Notes: a model not told the origin generated them from the sequence alone. A stretch of DNA of 64,000 nt from Pseudomonas sp. Irchel 3E20 (GCF_900187645.1 NZ_FYEE01000003.1:60552-124551), one strand, 5' to 3'; shown: positions 1 to 7,924, counted from the stretch's first letter. Made by a program: numbers and translations.

Positions 1-623
1 CGGCTGCATTGAAAGTTGCTCGGGTCGCTGAGCACAATCATTGAGCCTGCTTTTACGTCCCCTGGATGCGGGTTGAGCAGTTGAAATTTGTTCATCACCG
101 CCGGATCGGGCACGGGGAATAGCGACGCCTCCAGTGCTTGGCGGGTCATGCTTTTGGGCACCACAAAGAAGCCAGGTTCCTGGCCCCCTAGACGGTGGAA
201 TACCGTTGTAGCCGATTGATTTGCCGGGGTGAAACCGGATTGGGGCGACACGACCGGGCGTTCAGCTACAGGTGCGGGGGCTGGTTGAGCAGAACTTCTG
301 TTCGCCTGCGGGGCGAAGCTCTCGTAGGTGGCCGTATATATCGACGGAATCAGTTTGGCTTGGCAGGGGCAACTACTGTAGCTGTCGAGGGTGCCAGCCA
401 TAAGTTTGCCATGGCTATTAATGTAGGAAATGCCGCCGACTATCTGATAAATCCCCCCGTGCCTTCCACAAGAAACCAGATCGCCTTCGCGAGCATGGAG
501 TAGACCAAACAGTGTGACTCTGTCATCCCCGGTGAGAACTTGGCCGCCGCAAGTCGTGTGGTCGCCTAAGCCAATGAAATAACCTTCTTTCATTTTTTCC
601 CAATTCGTTCGGTCAAGGCCCAT
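1..623 (-). CDS. PAAR-domain T6SS effector-like protein, copy 1 (partial, runs off left edge)
   Basis: The first 207 codons of a second PAAR-type gene are read leftward from ATG at 623 and continue beyond the window. The stretch is collinear with the N-terminal part of the complete gene at 1318-2751 at a constant offset of 2128 bases. I see three substitutions in it: two silent, and one changing Leu141 to Val (codon at 201-203). There is no indel or stop. It therefore carries the whole PAAR domain (about residues 12-95), the Pro/Ala linker and the LysM-like patch (about 180-198). Whether the C-terminal toxin half matches copy 2 or is a different toxin cannot be seen here. Near-identity implies a recent duplication or gene conversion. 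Confidence 0.75.
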   Translation of the reverse strand, partial: MGLDRTNWEKMKEGYFIGLGDHTTCGGQVLTGDDRVTLFGLLHAREGDLVSCGRHGGIYQIVGGISYINSHGKLMAGTLDSYSSCPCQAKLIPSIYTATYESFAPQANRSSAQPAPAPVAERPVVSPQSGFTPANQSATTVFHRLGGQEPGFFVVPKSMTRQALEASLFPVPDPAVMNKFQLLNPHPGDVKAGSMIVLSDPSNFQCS

Positions 624-675
624 ATGTTTCAGGCGCCAATAATTGATAGCCCCGAGTTGACTGAAGTTGTGAGCA
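1..675. repeat. Left arm of a long direct repeat (partner 2129-2800)
   Basis: Positions 1-623 match 2129-2751 almost exactly. The match continues, more diverged, for about 45 bases upstream of the start codon and ends near 675. The left boundary lies outside the window. Confidence 0.9.
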
Positions 676-920
676 CGGTCGCCTTTCTGCGCGGCATTTA
701 CCTACTGACCGTTATCCAAGGTAAAGGCCCGCGGTGACTTTGCCTGTTGGGCTACGCTACCCCTGCGGGTTTGGCTACCCTCGGCTGCCACCCGGTAAGT
801 TGCACTACACGGGTGAAGTTTTTTATAGGCCTGGTGTTGATTAATCATAACCTGGGCTTACTCATGGCCGAAAGTTGCAGTATGGTTTTCTCGAGTTTTG
901 ACGGCTTTTAATATTCGGAT
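676..920 (-). pseudogene. Decayed remnant of the 159-aa gene of the PAAR module
   Basis: From 676 the sequence is clearly related to 3034-3320, which covers the N-terminal half and upstream region of the intact 159-aa gene. It shows many substitutions and small deletions, including loss of the stretch that holds the start codon. The 3' part of the gene is missing: homology jumps from the leader of PAAR copy 1 (about 675) straight into the middle of the gene. No continuous reading frame remains. It marks the upstream gene of the duplicated module and shows that copy 1 of the PAAR gene has lost its intact partner. The outer border is approximate. Confidence 0.8.
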
Positions 921-937
921 AAGTGGAGAGTACGTAT

Positions 938-1321
938 TTATTTTAGCCACCCCGTTTTTCCAAGAGTCACCAATACTCCCATAGCCACAAATAGCCATAT
1001 CGTCCCCCACTGCATAACAGCCATCTTGCGTTTTAGTTGTGGGCAGAGGCGTTTTAAGTCATCCGCATTTAACTCACCTCTTCTCATGTAAAAACCAGGG
1101 AAAGTGACGATGTTGGCTATGCCCCCGGCCAAAAATAGCTTCCCCCACACTCCGCCGTAGCGCAGTGGCGCACGTACCGTGATGCATGGGCTGTTTTTAA
1201 GGCTCTCAAGGATCTCGTCCATTTTGGTGTAGCCCATGTGCAGAGTGGCGACGATACATATGAACATCAGAAGTATTACTACGCCGCACAAAGCGCCGAC
1301 CACCATTTCTGCGTTTGTCAT
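938..1321 (-). CDS. Small three-helix membrane protein, candidate immunity protein
   Basis: This is a 127-aa protein I do not recognise by family. Hydrophobic stretches at about residues 6-28, 58-77 and 103-121 suggest three membrane helices, with polar loops between them. Its ATG overlaps the stop of the upstream PAAR gene (ATGA type), so the two are translationally coupled and transcribed leftward together. A small membrane protein directly downstream of a PAAR effector with a hydrophobic, pore-former-like C-terminus is the usual arrangement for an immunity protein acting in the inner membrane. That role is inferred from position and topology only. Confidence 0.7.
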   Translation of the reverse strand: MTNAEMVVGALCGVVILLMFICIVATLHMGYTKMDEILESLKNSPCITVRAPLRYGGVWGKLFLAGGIANIVTFPGFYMRRGELNADDLKRLCPQLKRKMAVMQWGTIWLFVAMGVLVTLGKTGWLK

Positions 1322-2751
1322 TCTATAGCCTCATAAATTAAATCCCCCAGCAGCTCACCAGCAGACCCTGCTAGATAGCCGCTAGCGGTGGCGCCTACGC
1401 CGACAACAACGATGCCACACGCTAAAGTTCCTAAGCCTGCTGTTGGAACGCCCAGGCCAATACAAATAGCTCCGGCGGCAGATCCTGATAAGAATTTTCC
1501 TGCTAATACTCCCCCAGCTAATGCACCGGTGAAGTTTCCAGTCTCCGCAAACTTGATACGCTTGCAGGCCTCGTTATCGCCAGCAGTACAAACGTCCTGA
1601 ACCTTCATATAGGACGCTCCCCAACCTATTGCCGTGCCCATCCAGCCGCCGTACTTCACGTATTTGGCTGCCTTGACAACTTTCTCTATATGAGTGGCGT
1701 AACCTGGAATCTGTCCAGAGGCTCCCGCTTCGGTCCAGTGATGCACAAGGCTGCGGCTGGAAATGCCCAGTGCGGCCTTTAGGCTGGGGTGGTCGGCAAA
1801 ACCAATGCCTTTTTTGGTCAGCCTCGTGAGATGGGTGTCGAGTTGTACAAATAAGCGCTTACGCTCGGCAAAGAATTCAGCGGAGCGTAGATGGCCATGC
1901 TGCTGAAAACTGCGCTGGTGCAAGGCTTCGATTTCATTTAAAAGACCCTTCACACCGTCCAGGTTTTTGGCAAAGATCGCTTCACCGATGCCGATCGAGG
2001 TGGAACCGTGCGCCAGGAAAGTCTGCAACTCGTCCCGATGCTGGTGCATGAACGCCGCCTCTACAGGTGTGACGTATTCAAGTGTCTTGCTCACCTGTTC
2101 AGCCGCTGCCATCAACTGCGCTTCTTCGCGGCTGCATTGAAAGTTGCTCGGGTCGCTGAGCACAATCATTGAGCCTGCTTTTACGTCCCCTGGATGCGGG
2201 TTGAGCAGTTGAAATTTGTTCATCACCGCCGGATCGGGCACGGGGAATAGCGACGCCTCCAGTGCTTGGCGGGTCATGCTTTTGGGCACCACAAAGAAGC
2301 CAGGTTCCTGGCCCCCTAGACGGTGGAATAGCGTTGTAGCCGATTGATTTGCCGGGGTGAAACCGGATTGGGGCGACACGACCGGGCGTTCAGCTACAGG
2401 TGCGGGGGCTGGTTGAGCAGAACTTCTGTTCGCCTGCGGGGCGAAGCTCTCGTACGTGGCCGTATATATCGACGGAATCAGTTTGGCTTGGCAGGGGCAA
2501 CTACTGTAGCTGTCGAGGGTGCCAGCCATAAGTTTGCCATGGCTATTAATGTAGGAAATGCCGCCGACTATCTGATAAATCCCCCCGTGCCTTCCACAAG
2601 AAACGAGATCGCCTTCGCGAGCATGGAGTAGACCAAACAGTGTGACTCTGTCATCCCCGGTGAGAACTTGGCCGCCGCAAGTCGTGTGGTCGCCTAAGCC
2701 AATGAAATAACCTTCTTTCATTTTTTCCCAATTCGTTCGGTCAAGGCCCAT
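1318..2751 (-). CDS. PAAR-domain T6SS effector-like protein with glycine-rich hydrophobic C-terminus
   Basis: A 477-aa protein. Residues about 12-95 form a PAAR domain (GLGDHTTCGG near the start, then REGDLVSCGRHGG), the fold that tips the VgrG spike of type VI secretion systems. A Pro/Ala-rich linker follows (about 105-135), then a LysM-like patch (about 180-198) and a charged helical middle. The C-terminal third (about 365-470) is dominated by Gly/Ala-rich hydrophobic segments with repeated GxxxG-like spacing, suggesting membrane insertion. It lies between the 159-aa gene (upstream) and the putative immunity gene, which it overlaps by 4 bases. No VgrG or T6SS structural gene is in the window, so it would be an orphan effector locus. 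The toxic activity is inference; no catalytic motif is visible. Confidence 0.8.
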   Translation of the reverse strand: MGLDRTNWEKMKEGYFIGLGDHTTCGGQVLTGDDRVTLFGLLHAREGDLVSCGRHGGIYQIVGGISYINSHGKLMAGTLDSYSSCPCQAKLIPSIYTATYESFAPQANRSSAQPAPAPVAERPVVSPQSGFTPANQSATTLFHRLGGQEPGFFVVPKSMTRQALEASLFPVPDPAVMNKFQLLNPHPGDVKAGSMIVLSDPSNFQCSREEAQLMAAAEQVSKTLEYVTPVEAAFMHQHRDELQTFLAHGSTSIGIGEAIFAKNLDGVKGLLNEIEALHQRSFQQHGHLRSAEFFAERKRLFVQLDTHLTRLTKKGIGFADHPSLKAALGISSRSLVHHWTEAGASGQIPGYATHIEKVVKAAKYVKYGGWMGTAIGWGASYMKVQDVCTAGDNEACKRIKFAETGNFTGALAGGVLAGKFLSGSAAGAICIGLGVPTAGLGTLACGIVVVGVGATASGYLAGSAGELLGDLIYEAIE

Positions 2752-2800
2752 ATGTTTCAGGCGCTAATAATCGACAGCCTCGAGTTAACTCAAGTTGTGT
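2129..2800. repeat. Right arm of the long direct repeat (partner 1-675)
   Basis: This arm contains the 5' part of the complete PAAR gene and about 45 bases of its leader. It is 99.5% identical to the left arm over the coding part (3 differences in 623 positions, counted by eye). Confidence 0.9.
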
Positions 2801-2825
2801 GGCGCTGAATATTAATGAAAGTGCT

Positions 2826-3305
2826 TCATGCCTCATGCTTTAGCGATTCAAGGGCAGGCAGAAAATCCTCGGCCTTTGATACGCCGACCCGGCCAATGAT
2901 TAGGCAGCGGTTTTGAAGGGTATTAATGATCTCATCGCCATTACTTAGGTAACTGCCGACCAGTGCGACGTGGCTGTATTGTTCCCCTGCCGCCGTTACG
3001 ATTTGCGCCGTACTGCCATCGGGATACACAACGCGGTCGCCTTTTTGCGCGGCCTTTACTTTCTGGCCGTTATCCAAGGTAAAGGCCATTGGCGACGTTG
3101 CCTGTTGGACTACGCCACCCCTACGGGTTTGGCTACCCTCGGTTGCCACCCGGTAAATCGCACTAGGCGGGTGAGATTCTTTATAGGCCTGTTGTTGATT
3201 AATCATAGCCAGGGCTTGCTCGTTGAGGTCGGCAAGTTGCTGTTGTGTGAAGGGCGAATTGTCCAGGTTGCTGAGCAATTCAGGGGAAGTTTCGTTGGTA
3301 TACAT
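2826..3305 (-). CDS. Unrecognised 159-aa protein upstream of the PAAR effector
   Basis: I cannot assign this protein to a named family. It has no signal peptide or membrane segment. The N-terminal 45 residues are Gln/Asn/Leu-rich and helical. The middle (about 75-125) has a beta-rich segment with GDRVVYPDGS and VALVGSYLSNGDEI, whose spacing recalls a degenerate PAAR-like repeat. It is the first gene of the leftward module, 74 bases ahead of the PAAR gene, and was duplicated with it (remnant at 676-920). This suggests a role with the effector, such as adaptor, chaperone or extra spike tip; that is inference. Confidence 0.7.
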   Translation of the reverse strand: MYTNETSPELLSNLDNSPFTQQQLADLNEQALAMINQQQAYKESHPPSAIYRVATEGSQTRRGGVVQQATSPMAFTLDNGQKVKAAQKGDRVVYPDGSTAQIVTAAGEQYSHVALVGSYLSNGDEIINTLQNRCLIIGRVGVSKAEDFLPALESLKHEA

Positions 3306-3532
3306 TTTTATTATCCGGACTCAAGTTCACTGAGTTGGGGTTATCGCTAACTCAGTGAGAAGGCTATCTGATGATTGATGTTGCAGGCCGCACCTTGAGT
3401 CCTGAGTTTGTAGGAAGTAAATAGGCTGTTTCCTAAGATTATGTCGCCAATAAGAGCAAGGCGAGTCGGTAGTTTCGCGGTATTGCTCGCCGAGGATGGG
3501 TGGGGTGTAACGGCCTGATCGCGAGCAGGGCT

Positions 3533-3574
3533 CGCTCCCACTTGCAGGTTTGGCTGCAATGCCTTGTGGGAGCG
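3533..3574. repeat. REP-like inverted repeat
   Basis: CGCTCCCAC at 3533-3541 is mirrored by GTGGGAGCG at 3566-3574, with a 24-base spacer. The GTGGGAGCGGGC motif is typical of the repetitive extragenic palindromes scattered in P. fluorescens genomes. It lies in the 282-base gap between two leftward units and may also help end upstream transcripts. Confidence 0.6.
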
Positions 3575-3586
3575 GGCCGGGCTGGG

Positions 3587-5998
3587 TCAGAAGTCCCAGC
3601 GGGTGGTGACCATCACGTTGCGCGGGTCGCCGTAGTACGCCGTGTTATAGAAGCCGATGTTGGTGTAGTAGTACTTGTCGAACAGGTTGTTGACGTTCAG
3701 CGCGGTGGAGAGGTGGTCGCTGATCTGGTATTTGGCCATCACGTCCACCAGCCAGTAGGCGTCCTGGGAGAACTCTTCGTTGCGGCCTTTGGGGCGGTTG
3801 TACACCTCTTGCCAATTGCCGCCCTGCCAGCGCGCGCCGCCGCCGAGGGTCAGGCGATCCAGTGGGCCTTTGAAGCGGTACGAGGTGTAGAAGCTGACCT
3901 GGTCCTGAGGCTCCCAGGTGGACAGTTGCGCGCCATGTTCGTCGCGGATCAGTTTGTGGGTGTAGCCGGCCTGGGCCTGCCAGCCTGGCGCCAGTTCGCC
4001 GGACATCTCCGCTTCAAAGCCCTTGGTGGTGGCTTTCATACCTTGGGTGGCGTAGTCGAACGAGGGGTCGGTGGGCGCCGCGTTGTATTCGGCGTCCGGC
4101 TCGGCTCGGTTGGTTTCGTGGATTTCAAAGTAGGCCAGGCTGGTGTTCAGGCGCCCCTCGAGGAACTCGCCCTTAATCCCCACTTCGTAGTTTTTGCCTT
4201 CGTCCGGTTCCAGCAGTTTCTGGTTGCGGTCGCGGTTGTAGACCTGCGGCATAAAGATGCTGGTGTAACTGGCGTAGGCGGTGAAGTTGTCGTTCAGGTC
4301 GTAGGTGAGTGCGGTGTAGGGCACCAGTTTGCCGGTTTCGGTGGAGTCGTTGCTGCCGGTCAACCAGTAGTTGGCCACGCGCATGCCCAGGAACAGGTTC
4401 AAGTCATCCGTCAGGTTGAAGCGGGCGGTGGTGTAGCCGGCGGTCTGGCGGGTGGTTTCATCGATGATGCGCGTAGGCTTGCCCCAGTTCGGCTCGGGGA
4501 AGTTGCCGTCGAAGTGCCAGAAGTCCACCACCTTATTGCCGTTGACGTAGGTGGGTTTGCCGTAGTCCTTGCCGTTCCAGTGGGAATTGGACGCGGAGGC
4601 GCCGACCACCAGTTCATGCTCGCGGCCCAGCAGGCTGAAGGGGCCGCTGGCGTAGATATCGCCGGAGTCGGAGCGGGTGTCGCCGGTGAACTTGTTGGCG
4701 TAGATCGCCGACAGGCCGGTAGCTGGGTCCGGGCCCAGTTCCACGGAGCCCAGGGGCGCGTCATAGCCGTTGAGCTGGTGGGTGTATTGGCCCTTGACCA
4801 CCCAACCATTGGCGAAGCTGCGTTCAAGGGTGGCGAAGACGCTTTGGGTGTACTGCTCCCATTTGCTCCATTTCGCGCCGTTGTTGTACGAGCGGCGCAC
4901 GTCCAGGCGTTCGCCCTTGCGGTCGAACAGGTTGCGGCTGCCGGACCAGCCCGCGCTGGTGGGGTCGCTGTTCTGGTAGTCGGCGCCGATGGTCAGCAGG
5001 GTGTCTTCACTGAGGTCGGCTTCCAGCGTGGCGAAGTAGACCTGGGTCTGGCGCTCGTAGCGGTCCATGAACGAGTGCTTGTCCTGGTACGCCGCCACGG
5101 CGCGGCCGCGCAGGTTGCCGGTTTCGGTCAACGGGCCGCTGACATCGACCTGAGAGCGGTAGTTGTCCCAACTGCCGGCGCCCAGCTCGACGCTGGCCTG
5201 GAACTCGCGGGTGGGCTTTTTGCGGATCAGGTTGATGGTCGCTCCCGGTGCGCCGGCGCCGGTCAGCAGGCCGGTGGCGCCCTTGAGGATTTCTACCCGG
5301 TCGTAGATGGCCATGTCACTGAGGGTCTGGCCGGAGGAGTAGGCCGAGTTGCGCAGGGTGGGGATGCCGTCGTACTGGAAGTTTTCCACCGAGAAGCCGC
5401 GGGCGTAGTAGTTGTTGCGCTCGCTGTCGAAGGTGGAGACGGTGATGCCGGGGGTGTGGCGCATCACGTCGTCGATGGAGGTGAGGGCGAAGTCGTCCAT
5501 GTTCTGGCGCGTGACTACGGTGATGGACTGCGGCGTTTGCCGGGGCGTGAGTACCAGGCGCGTGGCGGTGGCGATGGTGCCCGGCGTGTAGGAGTCGCTG
5601 CCTTCGGTGATGGTGCCCAACTGGTTGGCGGTGACCTGGGTGGCGCTCAGCGCCAGGGTGCCGGCCGCGGGCGGCAGGCTTTCCAGGGCATAGCCATCGG
5701 CGCCGGCGCGGGCCACCAGGCCGGTGTCGCCCAGCACTTGGGCGAAGCCCTCAACCACGCTGTAGTTGCCGCGCACGCCAGGGCTGGTGAGCCCGGCCAC
5801 TTGCCGCGACTCAAAGGCAATCGGCGCGCCGGCTGCCTGGGTGAAGCGGCTCAGCACTTCGCCGAGGGGGCCGGGGGCGATGTCGAAGGTCTGGACTTGC
5901 TGTTGCGCGTAGGCAAGGGCCGGCAACGCTAGCGGCAGGCAGCCCAGCAACAGGCGGCTGGCCAGCAGCAGGCCGCCACGGGTAGGGGTTGAGGACAT
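3587..5998 (-). CDS. TonB-dependent ferric-siderophore receptor with N-terminal signalling (STN) domain
   Basis: An 803-aa outer-membrane receptor of the FpvA/FecA class. After a signal peptide (about 1-31) comes an STN domain (about 34-110) that would contact the FecR-like regulator. A TonB box/plug region follows (TPRQTPQSITVVTR near 165, plug to about 280), then a beta-barrel ending in aromatic F (VTTRWDF). I chose ATG at 5998 because AGGAG precedes it by 10 bases and a proper signal peptide follows; an upstream TTG at 6052 has no such support. It is the last gene of the fecI-fecR-receptor operon. The ligand, probably a hydroxamate or citrate-type ferric siderophore, cannot be read from the sequence. 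Confidence 0.93.
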   Translation of the reverse strand: MSSTPTRGGLLLASRLLLGCLPLALPALAYAQQQVQTFDIAPGPLGEVLSRFTQAAGAPIAFESRQVAGLTSPGVRGNYSVVEGFAQVLGDTGLVARAGADGYALESLPPAAGTLALSATQVTANQLGTITEGSDSYTPGTIATATRLVLTPRQTPQSITVVTRQNMDDFALTSIDDVMRHTPGITVSTFDSERNNYYARGFSVENFQYDGIPTLRNSAYSSGQTLSDMAIYDRVEILKGATGLLTGAGAPGATINLIRKKPTREFQASVELGAGSWDNYRSQVDVSGPLTETGNLRGRAVAAYQDKHSFMDRYERQTQVYFATLEADLSEDTLLTIGADYQNSDPTSAGWSGSRNLFDRKGERLDVRRSYNNGAKWSKWEQYTQSVFATLERSFANGWVVKGQYTHQLNGYDAPLGSVELGPDPATGLSAIYANKFTGDTRSDSGDIYASGPFSLLGREHELVVGASASNSHWNGKDYGKPTYVNGNKVVDFWHFDGNFPEPNWGKPTRIIDETTRQTAGYTTARFNLTDDLNLFLGMRVANYWLTGSNDSTETGKLVPYTALTYDLNDNFTAYASYTSIFMPQVYNRDRNQKLLEPDEGKNYEVGIKGEFLEGRLNTSLAYFEIHETNRAEPDAEYNAAPTDPSFDYATQGMKATTKGFEAEMSGELAPGWQAQAGYTHKLIRDEHGAQLSTWEPQDQVSFYTSYRFKGPLDRLTLGGGARWQGGNWQEVYNRPKGRNEEFSQDAYWLVDVMAKYQISDHLSTALNVNNLFDKYYYTNIGFYNTAYYGDPRNVMVTTRWDF

Positions 5999-6073
5999 GA
6001 GGTCGGTGCTCCTTTGGATGTTGGCCAAGGGGAGGACGCGGCAAAAACGCAAACACGCAATCGCTATTGAAAA

Positions 6074-7021
6074 TTATTCTTCTTTGGGTTTTTTCAGCGA
6101 TACCCGGGTGAGCCACGGCGTGTAGGTGCGTACTTCAATGGGCAAGGTGCGCGCCAGCAGGCGCAATGCGCGGTCGCTGTCGTCGGCAGGTAACAGCACC
6201 GTCACCCGCAAGCCTTGTAGTGCCTGGGGGTTGAACGACAACAGCCCCGGGCGATGGCGGGCCAGGCGTTCGAGCACCTCGGCCAAGGGCTGGTCGTTGG
6301 CCAGCAATTGATGGTGGTTCCAGGCCTGTTGCAGCGCGACGGGGTCGATGTTCGCCACCGTGCCCGGCCCACGGGCATCGAAACGCACACTCTGGCCGGG
6401 GCCCAGGGTCAGGGTTTGCCCGGCGCTGTCGATGAGGGTGGAGGATTCGAGCATCTTGACCTGGGTGGCGCCGTTGCTCAGTTCCACGATAAAGCGCGTG
6501 CCCAGGGCGCGGATGCTGCCTTGGGGCGTGTCGACATAGAACGGGCGCTGGGCGTCCTTGGCCACGTTCACCAGGATTTCCCCATGCAGCAACCTCACGC
6601 GGCGTTGGTCGGCGTCCAGGCGCAGGTCCACGGCGCTATCGCCTTCCAGTTGCAGGGCGCTGCCATCGGCCAGTAACTCCTGGCGCCATTGGCCGCGGTC
6701 GGTGCTCAGGTCTGCCACCAGATAGCCGCGTTCGCCGTACTGGTAGGCGGGCACGGCGGCGAGGCCCAGCAGCAGGGCCAGGGCCAGCGGCTTGATGACG
6801 TTGGTGCGCGGCTGCCGGGTGCGGCGCAACGCGGCCCGCGCCGGGGCCTGGGTGAGCGGCGCAAGGTGGCCCTGGAGGCGGGCGATGCCTTGGGGGTGGC
6901 GCGGGTCGCTGGCCAGCCAGGCGTTAAAGGCCTGCTCGGTGGCGGCATCGGCGTGATGATCCAGGTGCACCAACCACTCGGCGGCTTGGCGCAGTACATC
7001 GGGCGACAAAGGCTGGTTCAT
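6074..7021 (-). CDS. fecR: FecR-type sigma-factor regulator (inner-membrane)
   Basis: A 315-aa cell-surface-signalling regulator. The cytoplasmic N-terminus carries a DUF4880-like segment (AAEWLVHLDHHADAATEQAF...WLASDPRHPQ) that binds the sigma factor. A single membrane helix lies around residues 80-98, followed by the periplasmic FecR domain (DRGQWRQELLADGSALQLEGDSAV...) and a C-terminal STN-like part that reads the receptor. The start ATG at 7021 overlaps the sigma-factor stop (ATGA), giving coupled translation. It ends 75 bases before the receptor start. The partner sigma and receptor are its direct neighbours. Confidence 0.93.
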   Translation of the reverse strand: MNQPLSPDVLRQAAEWLVHLDHHADAATEQAFNAWLASDPRHPQGIARLQGHLAPLTQAPARAALRRTRQPRTNVIKPLALALLLGLAAVPAYQYGERGYLVADLSTDRGQWRQELLADGSALQLEGDSAVDLRLDADQRRVRLLHGEILVNVAKDAQRPFYVDTPQGSIRALGTRFIVELSNGATQVKMLESSTLIDSAGQTLTLGPGQSVRFDARGPGTVANIDPVALQQAWNHHQLLANDQPLAEVLERLARHRPGLLSFNPQALQGLRVTVLLPADDSDRALRLLARTLPIEVRTYTPWLTRVSLKKPKEE

Positions 7022-7533
7022 GGCTGGATGCACGCATCGCACGCCAGCAAGGCTTCCACCAGGTCATGCTGCACCGTGCGCACCGACACCCCGAGGCGTT
7101 CGGCAATCTGCACCTGATCCAGGCCTTCGAGGTGGCGCAGGGTGAAGCTCTGGCGGATGCGCGGCTTCATCTGCGACAACGCCCGGTCAATCGCCTCCAG
7201 CACCTGCGCGGCGTGCAGTATCTGCTCCGGCGACGGTGCCTGCTCAAGGTACGCGGCGCAACGCTCAAGCTCTTCGCGATAGGCCTCTTCCAGACGCCGC
7301 CGACGGCCGCTGTCCATCATCAACCGCCGTGCCACAGTGGCCAGGTAAGCCCGCGGCTCACCGGGCGCGACATAAGGACCGGCGGCGAGCAGGCGGGTGA
7401 AGGTGTCCTGCGCCACATCCGCCGCTTGATGGGAGCAATGCACACGGCGGCGCAACCACTTCAACAACCAACCGTGGTAGCCGCGATACAGGGCGTCGAG
7501 CGTCGGCACTTCGGTGGGCGAAGCGGGTTTCAT
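7018..7533 (-). CDS. fecI: ECF sigma factor, FecI family
   Basis: A 171-aa extracytoplasmic-function sigma factor. Region 2 is at about residues 12-78 (LYRGYHGWLLKWLRRRV ... DVAQDTFTRLL), and region 4 at about 115-165 contains the helix-turn-helix (EGLDQVQIAERLGVSVRTVQHDL). It should direct RNA polymerase to the receptor gene when the receptor and FecR signal that ferric siderophore is present. It is the first gene of the leftward operon. A weak Fur-box-like sequence lies 18 bases upstream of its start, fitting the usual Fur control of such sigma genes. Confidence 0.93.
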   Translation of the reverse strand: MKPASPTEVPTLDALYRGYHGWLLKWLRRRVHCSHQAADVAQDTFTRLLAAGPYVAPGEPRAYLATVARRLMMDSGRRRRLEEAYREELERCAAYLEQAPSPEQILHAAQVLEAIDRALSQMKPRIRQSFTLRHLEGLDQVQIAERLGVSVRTVQHDLVEALLACDACIQP

Positions 7534-7550
7534 GAGATGAATTCGTAAGT

Positions 7551-7569
7551 GGGAATTGATCTTATTCTA
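7551..7569 (-). promoter_or_regulatory. Possible Fur box upstream of the fecI-type sigma gene
   Basis: By eye, 10 of 19 positions agree with the classic Fur consensus (GATAATGATAATCATTATC) on the minus strand, with best agreement in the left half. The place is right for a sigma gene of this type, but the match is marginal. Confidence 0.3.
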
Positions 7570-7666
7570 GAGGGTTCAAACGGGGAGCCGCAATGGGCAG
7601 GTACTTTGGGGGATTTGCTGGAGGGCGGGGGAAGTTAGAGAAAAGGGGCAAAGCAGAAACAAGAAA

Positions 7667-7683
7667 GCCCGCACTAGGCGGGC
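7667..7683 (-). terminator. Terminator downstream of tRNA-Met
   Basis: A hairpin of GCCCGC/GCGGGC with a five-base loop is followed, on the minus strand, by TTTCTTGTTT. It lies 49 bases beyond the tRNA 3' end. Confidence 0.65.
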
Positions 7684-7731
7684 TTCTTGAGGTGATTCAT
7701 AGACTGCTGTAGACATCTATGGATCGGTACT

Positions 7732-7808
7732 TGGTGGCTACACAGGGACTTGAACCCCGGACCCCAGCATTATGAATGCTATGCTCTAACCAACTGAGCT
7801 ATGTAGCC
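7732..7808 (-). tRNA. tRNA-Met (anticodon CAT), elongator type
   Basis: A 77-base cloverleaf on the minus strand with encoded CCA (7732-7734). The acceptor GGCTACA pairs with TGTAGCC. The D-loop is AGCTCAGTTGGTTAGAGC, the anticodon loop TTCATAA, and the T-arm GGTTCAAGTCC. The body closely resembles the E. coli elongator tRNA-Met rather than the initiator; a tRNA-Ile2 (also CAT) is less likely. Confidence 0.95.
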
Positions 7809-7892
7809 AAGTGGCGCGCATTATTCGCCCGTAACGTAAAAGCGTCAAGCGCTTTTATTAAAAATTTATCTACGCTATCAACCATTTATCAA

Positions 7893-7924
7893 AATCCCCG
7901 GGTTTTTGGGCGAACCCGGGGATT
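7893..7924. terminator. Strong hairpin between tRNA-Met and the MFS exporter gene
   Basis: A perfect 12-bp stem (7893-7904 with 7913-7924) closes an 8-base loop. Read on the minus strand it is followed by TTTTGATAAAT, so it could end leftward transcription reaching the tRNA. No minus-strand gene is seen just to its right. The rest of 7809-8054 holds no gene; it should contain promoters for the tRNA and the exporter. Confidence 0.45.

Noticed and set aside
195..503. Plus-strand frame repeated at 2344-2631
   Set aside because: It appears twice only because the PAAR gene segment is duplicated; it is the reverse of a clear PAAR protein.
3500..5932. Very long plus-strand open frame (810 codons) opposite the TonB receptor
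   Set aside because: Its composition (Val/Gly/Ala/Arg repeats) is that of the mirror frame of a GC-rich gene; the minus strand holds a full receptor with signal peptide and motifs.
6053..6073. AT-rich spacer before the signalling receptor as a Fur box
   Set aside because: The match to the consensus is poor, and receptors of this class are driven by the sigma factor.
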